Shown here one piece after another: positions 10,116 to 22,909 of a DNA stretch of 64,000 nucleotides; position 1 is the first letter of the stretch; each line of letters opens with the position of its first letter. Source of the stretch: Ornithodoros turicata (Eukaryota > Arthropoda > Arachnida > Ixodida > Argasidae); assembly GCF_037126465.1 (NCBI RefSeq), contig NC_088201.1:85154273-85218272 (forward strand), given 5' to 3'. The notes under the pieces were generated by a model. The model was not told the DNA's origin and did no database searches. It saw only the letters and a program-made list of their open reading frames with translations. The position numbers and the translations under genes were made by a program.

Positions 10116-11614
10116 AAGTCTGCCCTGAGGGCTCGAACCTTGCACGCACAACGCAACCCTTGTCGAGGTTTTGTGTCGGAGTTCTCCTCTGAAGAACGAA
10201 CTAAGTGCCGTTAGTGGGGAATGCCCATGAGTGCCCTCGCCAGTGCCCTCTTCTAGGGACCTATTGAGACTAGGTTCCCATTGTGGACAGTCTTTCTAAA
10301 GGCTCTCGTTCAACAAAGCTCTGCTCAAAAGTATACAGCAGTGTGTTGTGATACAAGTTTTCTTGAATTATTGCGAAGGCTATTGGAACAGCACCCTTCG
10401 AAAAGACATGCATTCGCACTCAGCCCTGAGGGATCCCTGCGCTTCGAGGGACCTTTCCAGTCGCTTTGGCAATGCATTGTGCATGCGCAGCGAGCGCGCG
10501 ACCAATGCATTGCCAAAGGTACTGGAAGGGTCTTCTCTGTCTCTCTCTCTTCCATTTACTAGCTTATTGTGTACATATTTCGTGTTTCTTCGCCATGGTC
10601 GTAGAGTTCTGACAAATTCGCGTGGTCAAAACGTGACAACACGGTAGCGCACTAAAATTGCTAGCCTGGTGCCTGCACTGTGTCACGTGACAGTTGGAGC
10701 TGATAGGCACACCCTGGTCGCTATTGTTCCGGCTCCGTCGTCTCTTCACGTATAATACTTATATAACGGGTCCTCACGATGCGGATGTGACGACACAAGA
10801 TATGGCTGGGCGATCCGCTGCCCGGCTGGGTTGAGACGAAAATGGTGCTAGCTGGCGAATTCCACGCGCTGGGAACGCGCAAGGGGAACACGCTTGATTG
10901 CTGCGCTTTGACCAAAAGAACGCAATTGCGCAGAATCTGGCAAAGAAAGCTGCAAGGAAATGACAACGCAAACTGGCCATGAGAGATTTTTGCTTTCACG
11001 TGCTTCCTCGGGAATACGTCGGCTGACATTCAGTGGACAGCGGGAGCAATTGAATACGGGGTTTTCTTGTCCTCTAATTTCTGTAGAGCAAGTTTCTCAC
11101 CTTAGGAGCGACATTTGACACTTAGCTCTGGATAATATCTTGCGCAGGAATGCGCACAGGAATGCGCTGCTTCCACTTCATGAATTCCGTAGCGTACATC
11201 GGGTGTTATCTGCAATGTCCGCATTAATCAGGAAGCGTGCATTTGAACTAGATATAGTCAGTTTACAAGAATGTGAGCCCTGATAGCTATTCTTCAGAAC
11301 AGATTCCAATGTTTGCTTCGAAGAGTGGAAAATGGCGTACTGTCAAGTTCATTTGCGAACGGCTCACTTGCCATACGCTCTACGCGATACAGCGTAATCA
11401 TGTCTGAAATACTTCCAACAGTTAAATAGGACATGCCGTCTGTTGGCGTGGTGCCGCAACGACGCCGATGCGTGACGTGGAGAATCACCTTGAAGTAGCG
11501 CCGCGTCGTGTACATAGCATGCCAATTATCAGGCAGAAATGCGACGTCGCAATCCCCAAGGTGATTCTGCGTCACATGATCCCATCACATTACGCGAGGA
11601 GACCGGGCCGGGGG
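10116..11614. repeat. no gene; two inverted repeats
   Basis: The first inverted repeat is CCTTTCCAGT...TTTGGCAATGCATTG facing CAATGCATTGCCAAAGGTACT near 10449-10530. The second is TGACGTGGAGAATCACCTT (11473-11491) facing AAGGTGATTCTGCGTCA (11558-11574). No coding sequence was recognised. Confidence 0.45.
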
Positions 11615-11848
11615 AAATACAGGGTAACTACCTATAAAAGTTACCCCACATAGCTCCCATCTTCATTGTTTTCCCATAGGGATTTCGATCTGTTGGGTGT
11701 AACTTTCGATTGCGATGATGAATCGGTTTCAAATTTACCACGATGAAACGTAACAATTAGAGTTCGACGCGGACACAGGAATGTTCCACTTGATTGAAGT
11801 AATTTGTGAGTACGGCATGGGTAAACTATAGGTAGCTAACCTGTATTT
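11615..11848. mobile_element. small MITE-like element with ~30-bp imperfect TIRs
   Basis: The left end AAATACAGGGTAACTACCTA is matched by the reverse complement of the right end (AAATACAGGTTAGCTACCTA), extending into AGTTTACCC. It is 234 bp with no coding capacity. A target duplication is not evident. Confidence 0.5.
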
Positions 11849-14800
11849 TGCGTGCTGACTTCTAATAGACTGATTCATGAACAAAGCACGATTTCGAGTA
11901 ATGCTAGATGTTACGGGCTACCGAAAGATGCTGCGGACTAAAAAAGGTTATTAAAAAAATGTAGTTCGTATAAAAAATCTACCTCCCTCAAAGACTCAGT
12001 TCGCAAAACATGCACGCCGTCAGTGAACATAAAGCGCTTCCACGTATTTGCGAGGGAAGCCGCATAATTCCATAGATTCGGATTCACCGAGAGTAGGTGA
12101 CGCCAGTCACGCTAGAGGCAGTGCTAGGTTCTGCATTCTTCCCAAACGCCAGCAGCTGATCGGAGGCTTCATTTCTCTACATGCATTTACGGGATGGCGT
12201 TTTCTAGGGTATTCACGACTTGAAGTGTAATGCCTGCATGATTTAATGAACTGCAAATATCTAAGTGTCACATAATATATAGGCCATCCTCGCCTTCTAG
12301 TAATTGATAGGGATCGTACTCAGAAGGATGTAGGCTGTAGAACAATTAAAGAAAATGTCGGAGGTGCGGGACTAATGTAAGACCCAGTGAAATTAAGGCA
12401 AATAAGATCTAAGCAAGGTGGAAGAAAATGAAAGAAATACGAGGAGAATTAAGGTGTAATCAAATGTACTTAGTGGCACACTCTGTTTTTATTCCTCGTT
12501 TCCTATATTCTTGTCTCCCTGCGTTTCCACTCCTACTTAGGCCTGTAGAGCGTTGACTAAAAAATAAATAAGTGTCTGTTAGAAGCATCAGAGTATTCAC
12601 TCTTTGTGAATATGTAGTTCACCTAGGGCCCTAACCTGCAGCACAAGAAGAACAAGCGGAAATCACTGACAATAGTGTGACATTATTTCCAGTTTCAAGT
12701 TCCATTCACTCTCACTTTGTTGTTCGTTTTGACGCAGAAGGAGTAAGTCCAAGTCATTGTACGCCGACAGACATCTGTTTCGACCACACGAGTGTCTCGT
12801 CCTGAAAAGCAGACGTCGTTAATCTTCCCTCAGACCAGCGCTAAGCGAAAAATATATTGGAAAACTGCGCCTCGAAATAATAAATGGTTCTGAAAGTGTT
12901 CGCCTGCAAATGTGCATTTGTTTTCAGCCTCACGTTCTCTATGAAAAAAAGACTCTTCTGATGACGTCTTGCTTCGCGTTAGCCAGAACGAGCCCCGCGT
13001 GAAGGAAGCAATTGCCCGAAAGGATTGAGAGAGTTGTGACCGTTAGTGACAGATACAGAAAGTTGCGCCTACTAGCTTTAGAAGTAATGTGATACTGTTA
13101 TTTCTACTGGGGCACACTTTCAGGAAGCGTGCTCAAGGAAGCGAGTTTGATTTTGCTATGCCAACCCTTACGATAAGTATTGTTACGCGATGTTCAGCAT
13201 CTTTTATGGTAGCGCCGAATTACTTCCGCCGAACGTGCCTACGTTTGAATGGTGCTATTATTCTTTGGGTGCCCGTTGGCACCGTAGAAACTTTGAAGCA
13301 GTACCGTTTCGGAGAAGCGATATCAGTATCGTTCGTACGAAAGTAAGAAACGGATGTAGAAAGGAATTGCCGTAAAGCAATACATATTTACGCCATGCGC
13401 TCGCCAAGCAATGGACGCCCACTGCGAGAACAAGAAAAATGGAAGGGAGAAAACAGAAGTGGAAAACAAAGCTATAACCGTTCACGGCAGAGGTCGTTTT
13501 TTTTTTTTCAGTTGCTCTCTTACATTCATTTCATTTTCCAGTCTTTCGTGCGTTTGTTACGTCTACGCAGAGGCTGCATGACGTGCTTCTTCCTCATATA
13601 TTGTGGTGGTATGTCCAGCATGCGCGCTGAGACGCATCTGGTTATATATTACTAAAACACTGTTGCAAGCTGCTTCCCGGAATGATATGCGAAACTGGAA
13701 TATCCACATGTATCATTTCCAGCTTATTGGTCCTGAAGGCCGTAAGGTTACCGTGCGACGGTACCGACCGTGCGTACGGTACCAAGGAGGTTCATTACTG
13801 GGGCCCTGGATTTCATGCGAAATGCATTTTAGAATGCGTCCTAACCGATATTCAGATATTCGAACGCTCCTCCATGCATTACCGAAGTAGAGCGACATAA
13901 ATCTACAATGTTTCTTGTGTAATATCCTGGCGTATTCCAGTATAGTTCCTTCTGATGGTCATATAATATGACGGTTGCATATTATATCGTATTTAGACAC
14001 TATTTGAATCACTTCTTTACGTTTGCCGTTCCCTTAGGCTTCCCAAAACCCACGTTATTCCAAAAGGGAAGTTATGGGCCCGAGAATTATGTTCCACCCC
14101 CACGTCTAGGCTACCGCGCTGCTTTTAGGCTGCTTCTTGCTGCATAATCAGATGATTCAACTTGGAGCGCTATAGCATCCGGGACGGACTGCTGAAAGCA
14201 TAACGTGCCCAATGTTGTCTGTGAGTTCAAGAAAGAAGATGCCGCGAACATCCGTGTGTCCCAAGTCCCAACACCTTGCGGTGCCGTCGTGCTAATTTCT
14301 CATTTCTTCCTATTTTGCCTAAAAGAGCTGGAGTCTGGAAACTTGTCCCCTCTAGATGCTTTGAACGTCGTACATAAGGGCACTGTACGAGGGACACGAG
14401 GTGGTCCAGATCTGTGATGAAGGTGATGCTTGGGGTTGTGCTTGAAAATATTAAAGGACTCAAAGTATTGCATTCTGTGCAGCCCGTTCTAAAGGAAATG
14501 AAGAGCACAACGAAGCCCAGTCTACACGTACCGTAGATTACCTAGGTGTCTAGCAAATTTGCCGGAATAATGTTGCGTGACGTAGAGCTCACATTTTAGC
14601 GGTACAAGGCTCACTAACTGACAGCAGAACGTCTTTCGTCATCCCACGTAGACGGAATATGTGTATGTGTTGTCTTTTGCAAACCTGAGTATGGCTATGA
14701 TGGTATACTGGAATGCCAAATGAGGAACAGCAGAGTGTACACGGGTGAACGTGGGTTCCAACTTTCAATAAATAATACACACTTTCATTTGTACGAGAGT

Positions 14801-15008
14801 CGTACCGGAAGACACGAGGGCATGTTTTGTAAAACGTCATATTTTATTAGCGGCAGACAAAATGCACCGTTTTGATCGCCAGTCTTTCCTTTATTTTTCT
14901 ACCTAATCATCCCTTCTCTGTACACATTTGTCCTAAAGTTCTGGAAGCTTCAAAATTCCTCTGCAGTAGAAGTCCAAAAAATGTTAAAAATTGGGCTGTT
15001 CGGTGTAG
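11849..15008. other. no supported gene
   Basis: AT-rich, with scattered frames under 100 codons and no recognisable motif. One short palindrome-like stretch lies at 13751-13785 (GACGGTACCGACCG...CGTACGGTACC). Confidence 0.4.
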
Positions 15009-15010
15009 CA

Positions 15011-15148
15011 TACTTTAAAAGCGATATAACCCCCGTGCCGGGGAACAAGTCAACAGACGACGCAACACACAGGCACAGTGGGGTGCCTGTGTGTTGTGTC
15101 GTCTTTTGACTTGTTCCCCGGCACGGGGGTTTTATCGCTTTTAAAGTA
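15011..15148. repeat. 66-bp-arm hairpin inside mariner remnant
   Basis: Arms 15011-15076 and 15083-15148 are reverse complements with three mismatches, separated by a 6-base loop. The right arm is continuous with the mariner C-terminal frame, so the left arm looks like a snap-back copy. Confidence 0.9.
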
Positions 15149-16091
15149 GAAGACCGTTCCAGCCATCTGAAGACATTGAAGCGCTGCTTTTTGGATTGCC
15201 TCCGTTGTTTCGTAACGCTGTCCGCGCAGCTGATCCTTACCAAATCCGAGCATATAGTAGTCGGAAGGTGCCACATGGGGCTTAGTTAGTTGGGTATGGA
15301 ATAACTTCCCACCATATCTTCGCAATTTGTACTGGCGTGAGGCGAGCGACGTGCGGGCCAGCATTGTCATGCAGATGGATGACGTTTTGTCCCGGACGTT
15401 TGTAGGGTGATGCACGGCGGGGCTTCTGCGTTGCCTGAACATAGCGAGCAGGAGTGATGGTTTGCCCAGGTTCCCGGAATACGACCAAAATTAAGCCCAG
15501 ATGATCTGCCCAATCACCTTCGCAGCTAACAGCGCTGTCTTTGCCTACTTTGTTGATGGAGAATGGAGATGACGCCGTTCCATATTCTGCCGTCTCGTTT
15601 CAGGCTCGAAATGGTGAAACCAACTTTCGTCACCTGTTACAATGCGGGGCGAAAATCATCGCCTTCGTGCGAATATCGCTGCAGCAATTCTTAGGTGATG
15701 GCTCTTCGCTGACCATTGTGGTCTTCGGTCACTAAGCGCAGGACTAACCGAGCACTAGCTTTCCTGCAGCCTAAGCTTCCAATCATCTCCTGCCCTGCAT
15801 TGTGCTCTATTTCAAGTGTCCCGACTTCGCGTCCAGAGTCACACATCTGCCGTCTTGAATAATCGCATTCACTCTCTTTTTGTTGGGTTCAGTTGAAGCT
15901 GTCAGAGGGCTCCCGCTCCGAGGTTGATCTTCGATGCTGGTGTTCCCATATTTAAAGTGTCTCACTCACCTCGGGACAGTACTTGCAACCATGCACACAC
16001 GCTTCCATAACCACGCTGATGTCTCTAGTAAATTTCTGCTGTATAGGGACTTCTTTAACAATTCGATGACAGCACGCTGACGAAACGACAT
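15149..16091 (-). pseudogene. mariner (DD34D) transposase pseudogene
   Basis: The minus strand starts MSFRQRAVIE at 16091 and retains a mid block (EPNKKRVNAIIQDGRC, about 15865-15910). It has the first catalytic Asp in VTGDESWFHHFEPE (about 15600-15640), the second in HDNAGPHVA (about 15350-15372) and the third in VAPSDYYMLG (about 15250-15270). The spacing between the last two is about 34-35 codons. Several stops and frameshifts separate these blocks, so it is dead. The C-terminus ends in the hairpin at 15011-15148. Confidence 0.85.
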
Positions 16092-16109
16092 ATCGTTCTC
16101 GGTCATGTT

Positions 16110-16200
16110 ACTAGGGGGGGGGGGAGGGGGTGTATGTGTGTGTGTGTGTGTGCGCGCGTGCGTGCGTGCGTGAGTGCGTGCGTGCGTGAGTGAGGGTTTT
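16110..16200. repeat. poly-G then (TG)n/(TGCG)n simple repeat
   Basis: A run of ten G, GAGGGGG, then TG and TGCG/TGAG units. Confidence 0.95.
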
Positions 16201-17860
16201 ATGGCTCAAGGGCAACTTCGGCCAAAGAGCGCCAAATCAATGACTTAATTGCTACTAGGCACTGTTACTGCGTCATACAAGATAATGACGTCTCAAGATT
16301 ATCAAGGGCGCAAGATTATCAAGGGCCTATGCAGTATTTTGACACCTCTGCTCTTCTAATCTGTGTATGAGCGCGCCCGCCAGGACCCCACGCAGAGAGG
16401 CGTAGTTTGACCAGGGGCACGAAGCTGTAGTAGAAATCTATTGTAGCGGAAAACTCACGTGACCTCCGGACCTGGACCAATGACTGAGGACTAGCAACCC
16501 TTTTTTTTTTCTTTTTTGATTATGCCGCTAACGACGTGTCGCCCGTTTCTCTCTCATATTTTCCTCCTCTCTGCTCTGCTTCCCGTCTTCTTTTGTTGTT
16601 CCATTTTTCTTCATTTCACTGTTTTTTTGGTTGGCGTTTGTCCGAATGCAGTGGGAGTTACAGGAAAACGACGGAGCCCTGGACGTTTGTCACATTAAGT
16701 ATTTTATTGTGCGACATACGGTTATGCAAGCAAGAGGTACACAGCATGTCTGCGGTAACGAAAACAACATTACATTAATATTGTTCCGGAATTAGCTTGA
16801 AGAAACCTGTCGATGTCGGACTCCTACTGAGCTCTGGAGCTCGGTGGCTAAAAGATGAAAATTAGTATCATACAGCTATGCATGTGAAAGTCGCAATGTA
16901 AACAGAAAGAATAAAGGTGCTATTGAATGCGAAAAATAAGAACGATTATGGTGGGGTTGTGAGAAGCTCGCAGCCATGGGGTGTGATGAGCGACCTCAGT
17001 ACAAAAAATATCTTTTATTGCGCTACTTCACAATGATATATTCAGGCCGAATAGCCTGACAAACTTGGCTTTGGAGCTACGCACAGAACAGCTACAAAGT
17101 CAACGTCGGACGAAACTTCTCGAGCGAAATCACCGAGAATCAGGATTACAGGAGCGTCATACCTTTAGACAGTACGACGTGAGCGGCTACTTAATCATAA
17201 CATGAAGATGATATTGTTTCACGAAAAGAAATATAGTCTACCATCGTAATTGCACACCTACGCTGTCTGTCTCGCTCACAGCGTATTCCGGCCCTGACGT
17301 ACAGTGACTGTTGAGCTACTTATTCACAATACACGAAGTGAATGCGGTGTTGGAAGGCAACAAGCAATAACAAATAACTTACCTGTCAACAGTCGTTGGT
17401 ATCGGGTACGAGGCGTTCGGACTCTCGAGTCGTTTCTACACCAAGAAGCAGAGCAGAAATGTTGCGCAGGCATCTTCTCTGACAGCTGTGACTGTTCGAG
17501 GACACTCACATGATGCAGCTTGCGTTTTTAAAGTGGAAAAATCAGAACTCATAGAGCAACCCAACCGCTCCACAACACGAGCCGTCCGAGACGGACTCCG
17601 GCGACTCCCTGGACGCCGGTTCCAGCCGGCACAGCCGCCGCGCTGTCGCCTGTTTGAGCGCTCGCGAACAAATTTGAAAACGGCCAATCATCGTTCAGAA
17701 AACGAATTCATCCTCATGGGACAAATCAGTAAGCACTAGCCACCGGATGTCTCCATGACGTTCAATTTATGACGTTTTCTGACGTCCGATGACGTGAAAC
17801 GCATGAAGCGCCTCACTTTAGCCCGCAAAGGAACTCGCGAGTTTCGGGCCCTTAGTTTGA
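16201..17860. other. no supported gene
   Basis: Poly-pyrimidine stretches near 16500-16620. A CpG-richer patch at 17560-17680 contains no recognisable coding sequence. Confidence 0.35.
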
Positions 17861-18262
17861 CTGTTATTCGATGGAATGCATAAAAAAATCAGACGCCGGA
17901 TATTGAGAGCATGCCGGGGTTCCCTCTCTGGAAACGCGAGAAAACATCACTCCCTAAGAACCAATAAGGGCGAGGCCTTGAGAAAAGGAATACCGCGGCT
18001 GTGCTGTCGTCTCACAGAGTTACGGGGCGTCTGGACGGTGTCTTTCTTCCTCTGAGCTCTGCCGTCTCACTCCTCCGGTTAGGGAATGACGCCACGCCGC
18101 AGGAGCCTCTGCAGCTGTAGAAGCAGCGCTGATCTTTGAAATTCGTCTATTTAATATATCAGCACTTTACGAACGAAAAAACTGGCCAAGATTGTCGGCC
18201 GATGCCGCACATAATAGTATCGGTGTCATAGATGGGTTTCCGGATGCGAAGGTCTCTTTAAG
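17861..18262 (+). repeat. ~400-bp dispersed repeat, copy 1
   Basis: It aligns by eye over its whole length, in the same orientation, with 38627-39035. Shared landmarks are CTGTTATTCGAYGGAAT, CAGACGCCGGAT, GAGTACGGGGCGT-like, CAGCGCTGATCTTTRAAAT and GGCCGATGCCG, ending in TCYCTTTAAGA. No coding capacity is shared. It is probably a non-autonomous transposon family. Confidence 0.75.
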
Positions 18263-20221
18263 AACCCTCACAGAAGCAATACTCAAACTCTGTGCCGTGC
18301 ACGCCGGGGTTCCAGTTCTTTTACTACCTGAATCTCGTGAAAATATCGCAGTTTTCGCTTCGACCGCGCTCCTTCATTCGAAACTTACTAGGGCACAATG
18401 GGAACACCAAAATAGATATTCCAGTCACTCCCTTTGTAAAATAGTCACCTATGAAGTCGGCCTAAGATGCGCGATTTCCACAACATGACGTCATATCGGC
18501 GGGCCGAGCGCTCGGCAACAGAAACGCCACCAACAAACCAACCATGGCAAATACTTTCCCGTCAAAGCCTTCTCTCTCCGTATGTTGTGCAGGGCAATCT
18601 CTCAAGTTTCGTCTCGACTGCGACACCCTTTATGTTGATTATAGGTGGGTTTCCCTGCTTTCGGATTTATCCGAACATAAATTAAACATACGCCGCTTTA
18701 ATTTAAGACAGTTCGGATTTATCCGAAAAGCTCCGGTCTTGGAGTGTTCCGGTTACCTAGAGCTCGCCAAGAAAAGCCATGCCCTGATGACTAGTTGCGG
18801 TTGGCGAGGTTCCTTTACCGGTTCCTGTCGAGGCCTCGCATCGCAGGTTACCAACCCACGAGACAAGCAAGAGTGTGGCTCTCTTGGCCGAAATCGACTG
18901 AGCAGGAGTCACAGAGAGAACAATGCGCTAAGCAGCCGTTCTATGCGGGTAAGCTCCATCCTTTCCCAGGGGCACCTCGACATCGGAGTCACTGAACAGG
19001 GTTACCCTATTTAGTGGCTCTACTCAACATTCTGACCTTTTGAGACCATTTCGGCAATTGCTCAGGTGTACTTGGAGAACGTCCAGCACTCTGGATTTTT
19101 CTTTGCTTTTTCTACTGAGAATCATGCATCCCCTCCCCCTCCAAGCTGTCAACACAGCACGGATAGCATACCTATTTCCTTCTTAAAAGGGGAGCCAGCT
19201 GTTGCCATGCGGACCGTAAGATGGGACGCAAACGAAAGCTGCCTTGGGGCTTTGTCAAGGTGCATTCGTATTTCGAGACGTTCACGCAGGTGGGTGATCG
19301 CGATGTCGTTGTCTGAAACCTATACCGCCTAACAGCAGTTTCTCCTTCGTTTTGCGAGTATGTCGGTTCCCAGCCGTTGCTTTGTTTGCCAATGTTCGGA
19401 TATTAACTCAACTGTAAAAACGAACTACGAAAAACTGCAAATTCCCGGAAAATAATAAACGAAGAAAAATACCCTTCCGAATATGCCAAAGCCATACCCT
19501 CCGAAACCCGGAGCCCTAGTTATGAGCTTCCATGACACTGCGGTCTGCGTAACTTCTTCCCACATTTTCACTGGAGGCATCGATTTTCGCTTGCTTCCTC
19601 AGACTCTGTGCAGCTTGCAAAGGTGCACGGCGACAGTCATGAGTAATGCGAGGTAGCGCGATAAGATGGAAATAAGCCACCGAAAGTGCTCTCCTACAGT
19701 GCACCAGATTGTCCTGATTCAGCTGAGTCACCAAGCAACTAATTGCTGACGTCTTTCGCGTCTAAGCTCGCCTACTGTGAACACGTTGAGTTTTTTGTTC
19801 GGGTCCTCCAGAACGGCTGATGAAGCAAAAGGAACAATAGAAGTGTGTTGCGAAGGGAACCGCTGACGTTGAACTCGGGTGGTCAGCAGCTGTGACGGTC
19901 TGCGTAAGACGCAAATGGCAACAACCGGGTGACGAGTGTGGTAATCACTAATCTTAAGACTAGCTGTACTGAATAGAAGTTTGATAAGATCAAGAATTGA
20001 TTGTAGAGTATTGCGCACATAGTGATAACGAAGTGAACATAGGCCTGTTTTATGGTGGAGGCCAAGCAACCTGGCATCGTCGCTAAGCGGTTCGTGCCAT
20101 AAGCAAAACGTAAGCGCAATATAGCCATAACAAAATGAAATCCCGTGACAGACTGCTGCGCTGCAAATATGTTTTCTTCCACCACCGAACGGAGCTATGG
20201 ACGCCGGCCCGAAAGCAGGGA
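18263..20221. other. no recognised gene; open frames on both strands
   Basis: Plus-strand frame 18544-19014 (156 codons) and overlapping minus-strand frames 20249-19728 and 19734-19516 lack motifs I recognise. The two minus frames could be one frameshifted reading frame. A small inverted motif, TTCGGATTTATCCGAA, occurs twice at 18658-18735. Confidence 0.3.
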
Positions 20222-20900
20222 ACGGAATATGTTTCGTTTCCGTTACCATCTCCGTTACTGGTTCTCATTTGTTTCTGTTTCAGTTTCGGTTACCACCATT
20301 GTTGCTTACGTTTCCGTTTCGGTTTTCGATACCCCCCCGCGTTTTGTTCTTCTTCTTTCTTTTCTTTTTTTTAAATCGTTTGAGACCGTGACTTAACTTA
20401 ATCCTGAAAACTTACTCCCTCTACGTTCTGAAGTCTGTTTTGAGGACTCCGGGGATACATGCACACAAGAGACAACGTTTATTCAAATATACATATACGT
20501 GATTTCTATGAGCAGCTAGAGCAGTGTGGTTTTCAGGAATGTTACTCACGCTTACAACTTAGAAGTCACCATCAGCGTATAAGAACTATGCTTCTTCTAT
20601 TTACTGTATGCTACTCACTTGTATGCTCCAGTTTGATAGTCCATTTTAGTTTTAGTTCTTCAGTTAATTTTTGTTTCCTTGATTGAGGTATATTTCATCA
20701 ATTTATCTACACGATACGGTAAGGGATTGCAATAATTCGGGTCCTGCAGTACCCGAATTATTACCGTAAATTATTGTCGTTCCCGTTTCTGTTTCAGGTA
20801 TTCTAAGTGTGCGATATACGTTTCTGTTTCTGTTACCGTTACCTGCTATATTTCCGGTATAATACCATTTCCGTTTCTGTTACCTTTTCGAGCTCGATGG
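20222..20900. repeat. element flanked by degenerate GTTTCCGTTAC-type subterminal repeats
   Basis: Blocks 20222-20330 and 20760-20890 are made of many degenerate GTTTC(C/T)GTTTC/GTTACC units in the same orientation. The 430 bp between them is AT-rich. The arrangement resembles a non-autonomous DNA transposon with subterminal repeats. The ends were not identified. Confidence 0.4.
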
Positions 20901-21348
20901 TGAATGTCACGCGTGATCACAGTAGTTTCAATATGGCCGCCCCCTTGACAGCATGCATCAGGAAGACGCAGCGTTTGGTGGCTAGGTTTTCGGTTGCAGA
21001 GGGGCACATACTTTAGTATCGACCCTGCGGCTTCTAGGCGGAAAAAAATGTCGAAAAAGCCGCAACAACGTCATGCGTCGAGGTTCTTGGCAAGATTTGC
21101 CTATTTTACAAGGCGAAATTGCTGCAAAAAGGTCCATTTTTAAAATATATTCTACGCAATTAACATAGTCATGTTTGCAGACCAAGCAGCGGCAAGTCAT
21201 GCTAATGGCGAATTTGGGTGGTCATTTCGTGGCAACTTTTTTGCCAGATCTCGCATGTTCGCGTGGCGCTTTCCGAGCGTCAGGAATTTGCCAGCTAGTA
21301 CTTTTTTCGCCAGACCTCGATAAAACTGCGTAGCGGGTTACCCAACTA

Positions 21349-21480
21349 CGAGGGGTGTTCAAGTCAAACCGGGAATTTCTGTCTCCTAAGTGTACAAATG
21401 GCTCGCGCTACTTCTTTTTCGTCATTTTCAAACGCGACACGCCTCCGCGTTCACCACGTGGTGGTCAAAAGTTTGTGCAA
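21349..21480 (+). mobile_element. mariner 5' terminal repeat and leader
   Basis: A TA dinucleotide followed by CGAGGGGTGTTCAAGTCAAA is a classic mariner terminal inverted repeat. The mariner coding start appears at 22910 on the same strand; the two are separated by an insertion. Confidence 0.7.
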
Positions 21481-21494
21481 AACAGAAGACACGT

Positions 21495-22909
21495 GCTGGA
21501 CAACCCAATGGGAAAAACAATGTCGGCACAAAGTCGGCCCAATGTACAGTGTCAGACTAAAAGTTGTCGGTCCGACCTATGTAAAGGTGACCGGGCCAAG
21601 ATCGGCGCTTGACATTGGCCTAACGTGGCCTGACTTAATCTGCTGGAGTTTGGGCCAACGTGAATGGCCGACCTAAACGACATAGGGCTAAGTTAGTACC
21701 AGCATAAAACCGAGATTGGTCGCAGCTTGGGGTTTCCCTGGCTTCACCTTAGGCAACAATGTATTTTTATCAATGGGCCGATCACGGGTCCCACAGTCAC
21801 AGAGCAATAGGCCCGACGTTGGATGGACGTTATTCATACTCAGTTGTCTCGCAGCGTAGAGTGACGATTTATCATGCTTTGTTTTTTGCTCGTATTTTGC
21901 ACAGGGAGCAGTGAGCACGCCGCCTATAGCACAGAAATTTCACACAATGAAACAGCATTTCAAAGAGCAAAAAATACAGGGAGAATCATAAAAGCTTCCA
22001 ATATGCCTGTGACCACCAGAATCAAACAGATTACAAAGAAAAGCAATTGCATTTCTCGTATTGCCAGCTCTAGAACGGGACAAGCGTAAGCATTTCTTTC
22101 GCGAGCAAAAACAGATACTGTACATAGGTTGTCCAGCGAACTTCCACAAATTCGAGAGTCCTGTTCGTGTGTGAGTCAAGATGAAGGGTGAGGTGTCTAA
22201 GTTTAATTCAACGCGTACACAAACAACACTGAAATGAGGAATTGCTGGTCGTATTAGCTCACAATGAAGATAACGTGTCTGTTTCTTACTGCTTTGGGTC
22301 GGAGACAATCTCAGGTCCAAACCAAAGTCGAACTTACGAAGTGCTACACCATTCCGCGTTTCCCTCTCCCCGAGGCAACATACCGAGACTGAACCAAACT
22401 TGACAAGAGCTTGGCTAGCCAACCGAGCCGTGCTTGGCAAGTGCTTGGCCAACGAGCTCGTTTCTTGGTACAGATCTGCCCCCTGTGAGCGACATTATAC
22501 TGACGTTGGTCCAAGGTGCAATGGCCGACTAAGTTGCATGCCAACCAAAAGCCGACCGCTGGCCGATGGTTGGCTTTCGGCACTTTCCACTTGGGATCGA
22601 GAACAGAATATGGTTTAAATCTCGCGTTATGTATTGCTATTACCAAAAAAAGAGTGGCTCTGCGTTCTTTTCGGTGAATCTCTTCGCGACGGCCACCCAA
22701 TGTTGGCCAGACGATGCATGCTAACGCTTTAACGACACCTCAACAAGGTATCAGGGCGTGCTGTGGGGCCAGCGTCCGTTGACCAACATACCCTATTAGT
22801 GACCTTGGCCCATGCTTGTTTCAATCATTCTTGGCCGATGAAGTCGTTTGCCGACCGACTGCCGATGGACGGCCGATCATCGGTAGTTGGCAAATTACCC
22901 ATTGGGAAG
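21495..22909. mobile_element. ~1.4-kb insertion splitting the mariner, with TTGGCC-type palindromic arrays
   Basis: Both edges carry CCCAATGGGAA/CCCATTGGGAA and dense TTGGCC/GGCCGA words (21520-21680 and 22430-22905). The middle (about 22110-22340) is related, in opposite orientation, to 25530-25830. A GACAAC direct repeat flanks the insert and may be the target duplication. The exact ends are uncertain by about 15 bp. Confidence 0.55.

Noticed and set aside
18544..19014. 156-codon plus-strand frame
   Set aside because: No recognisable domain and no conserved pattern.
19516..20249. Frameshifted host gene on the minus strand
   Set aside because: Two overlapping frames look Arg/Ser-rich and could be one protein, but I could not match them to any family with confidence.
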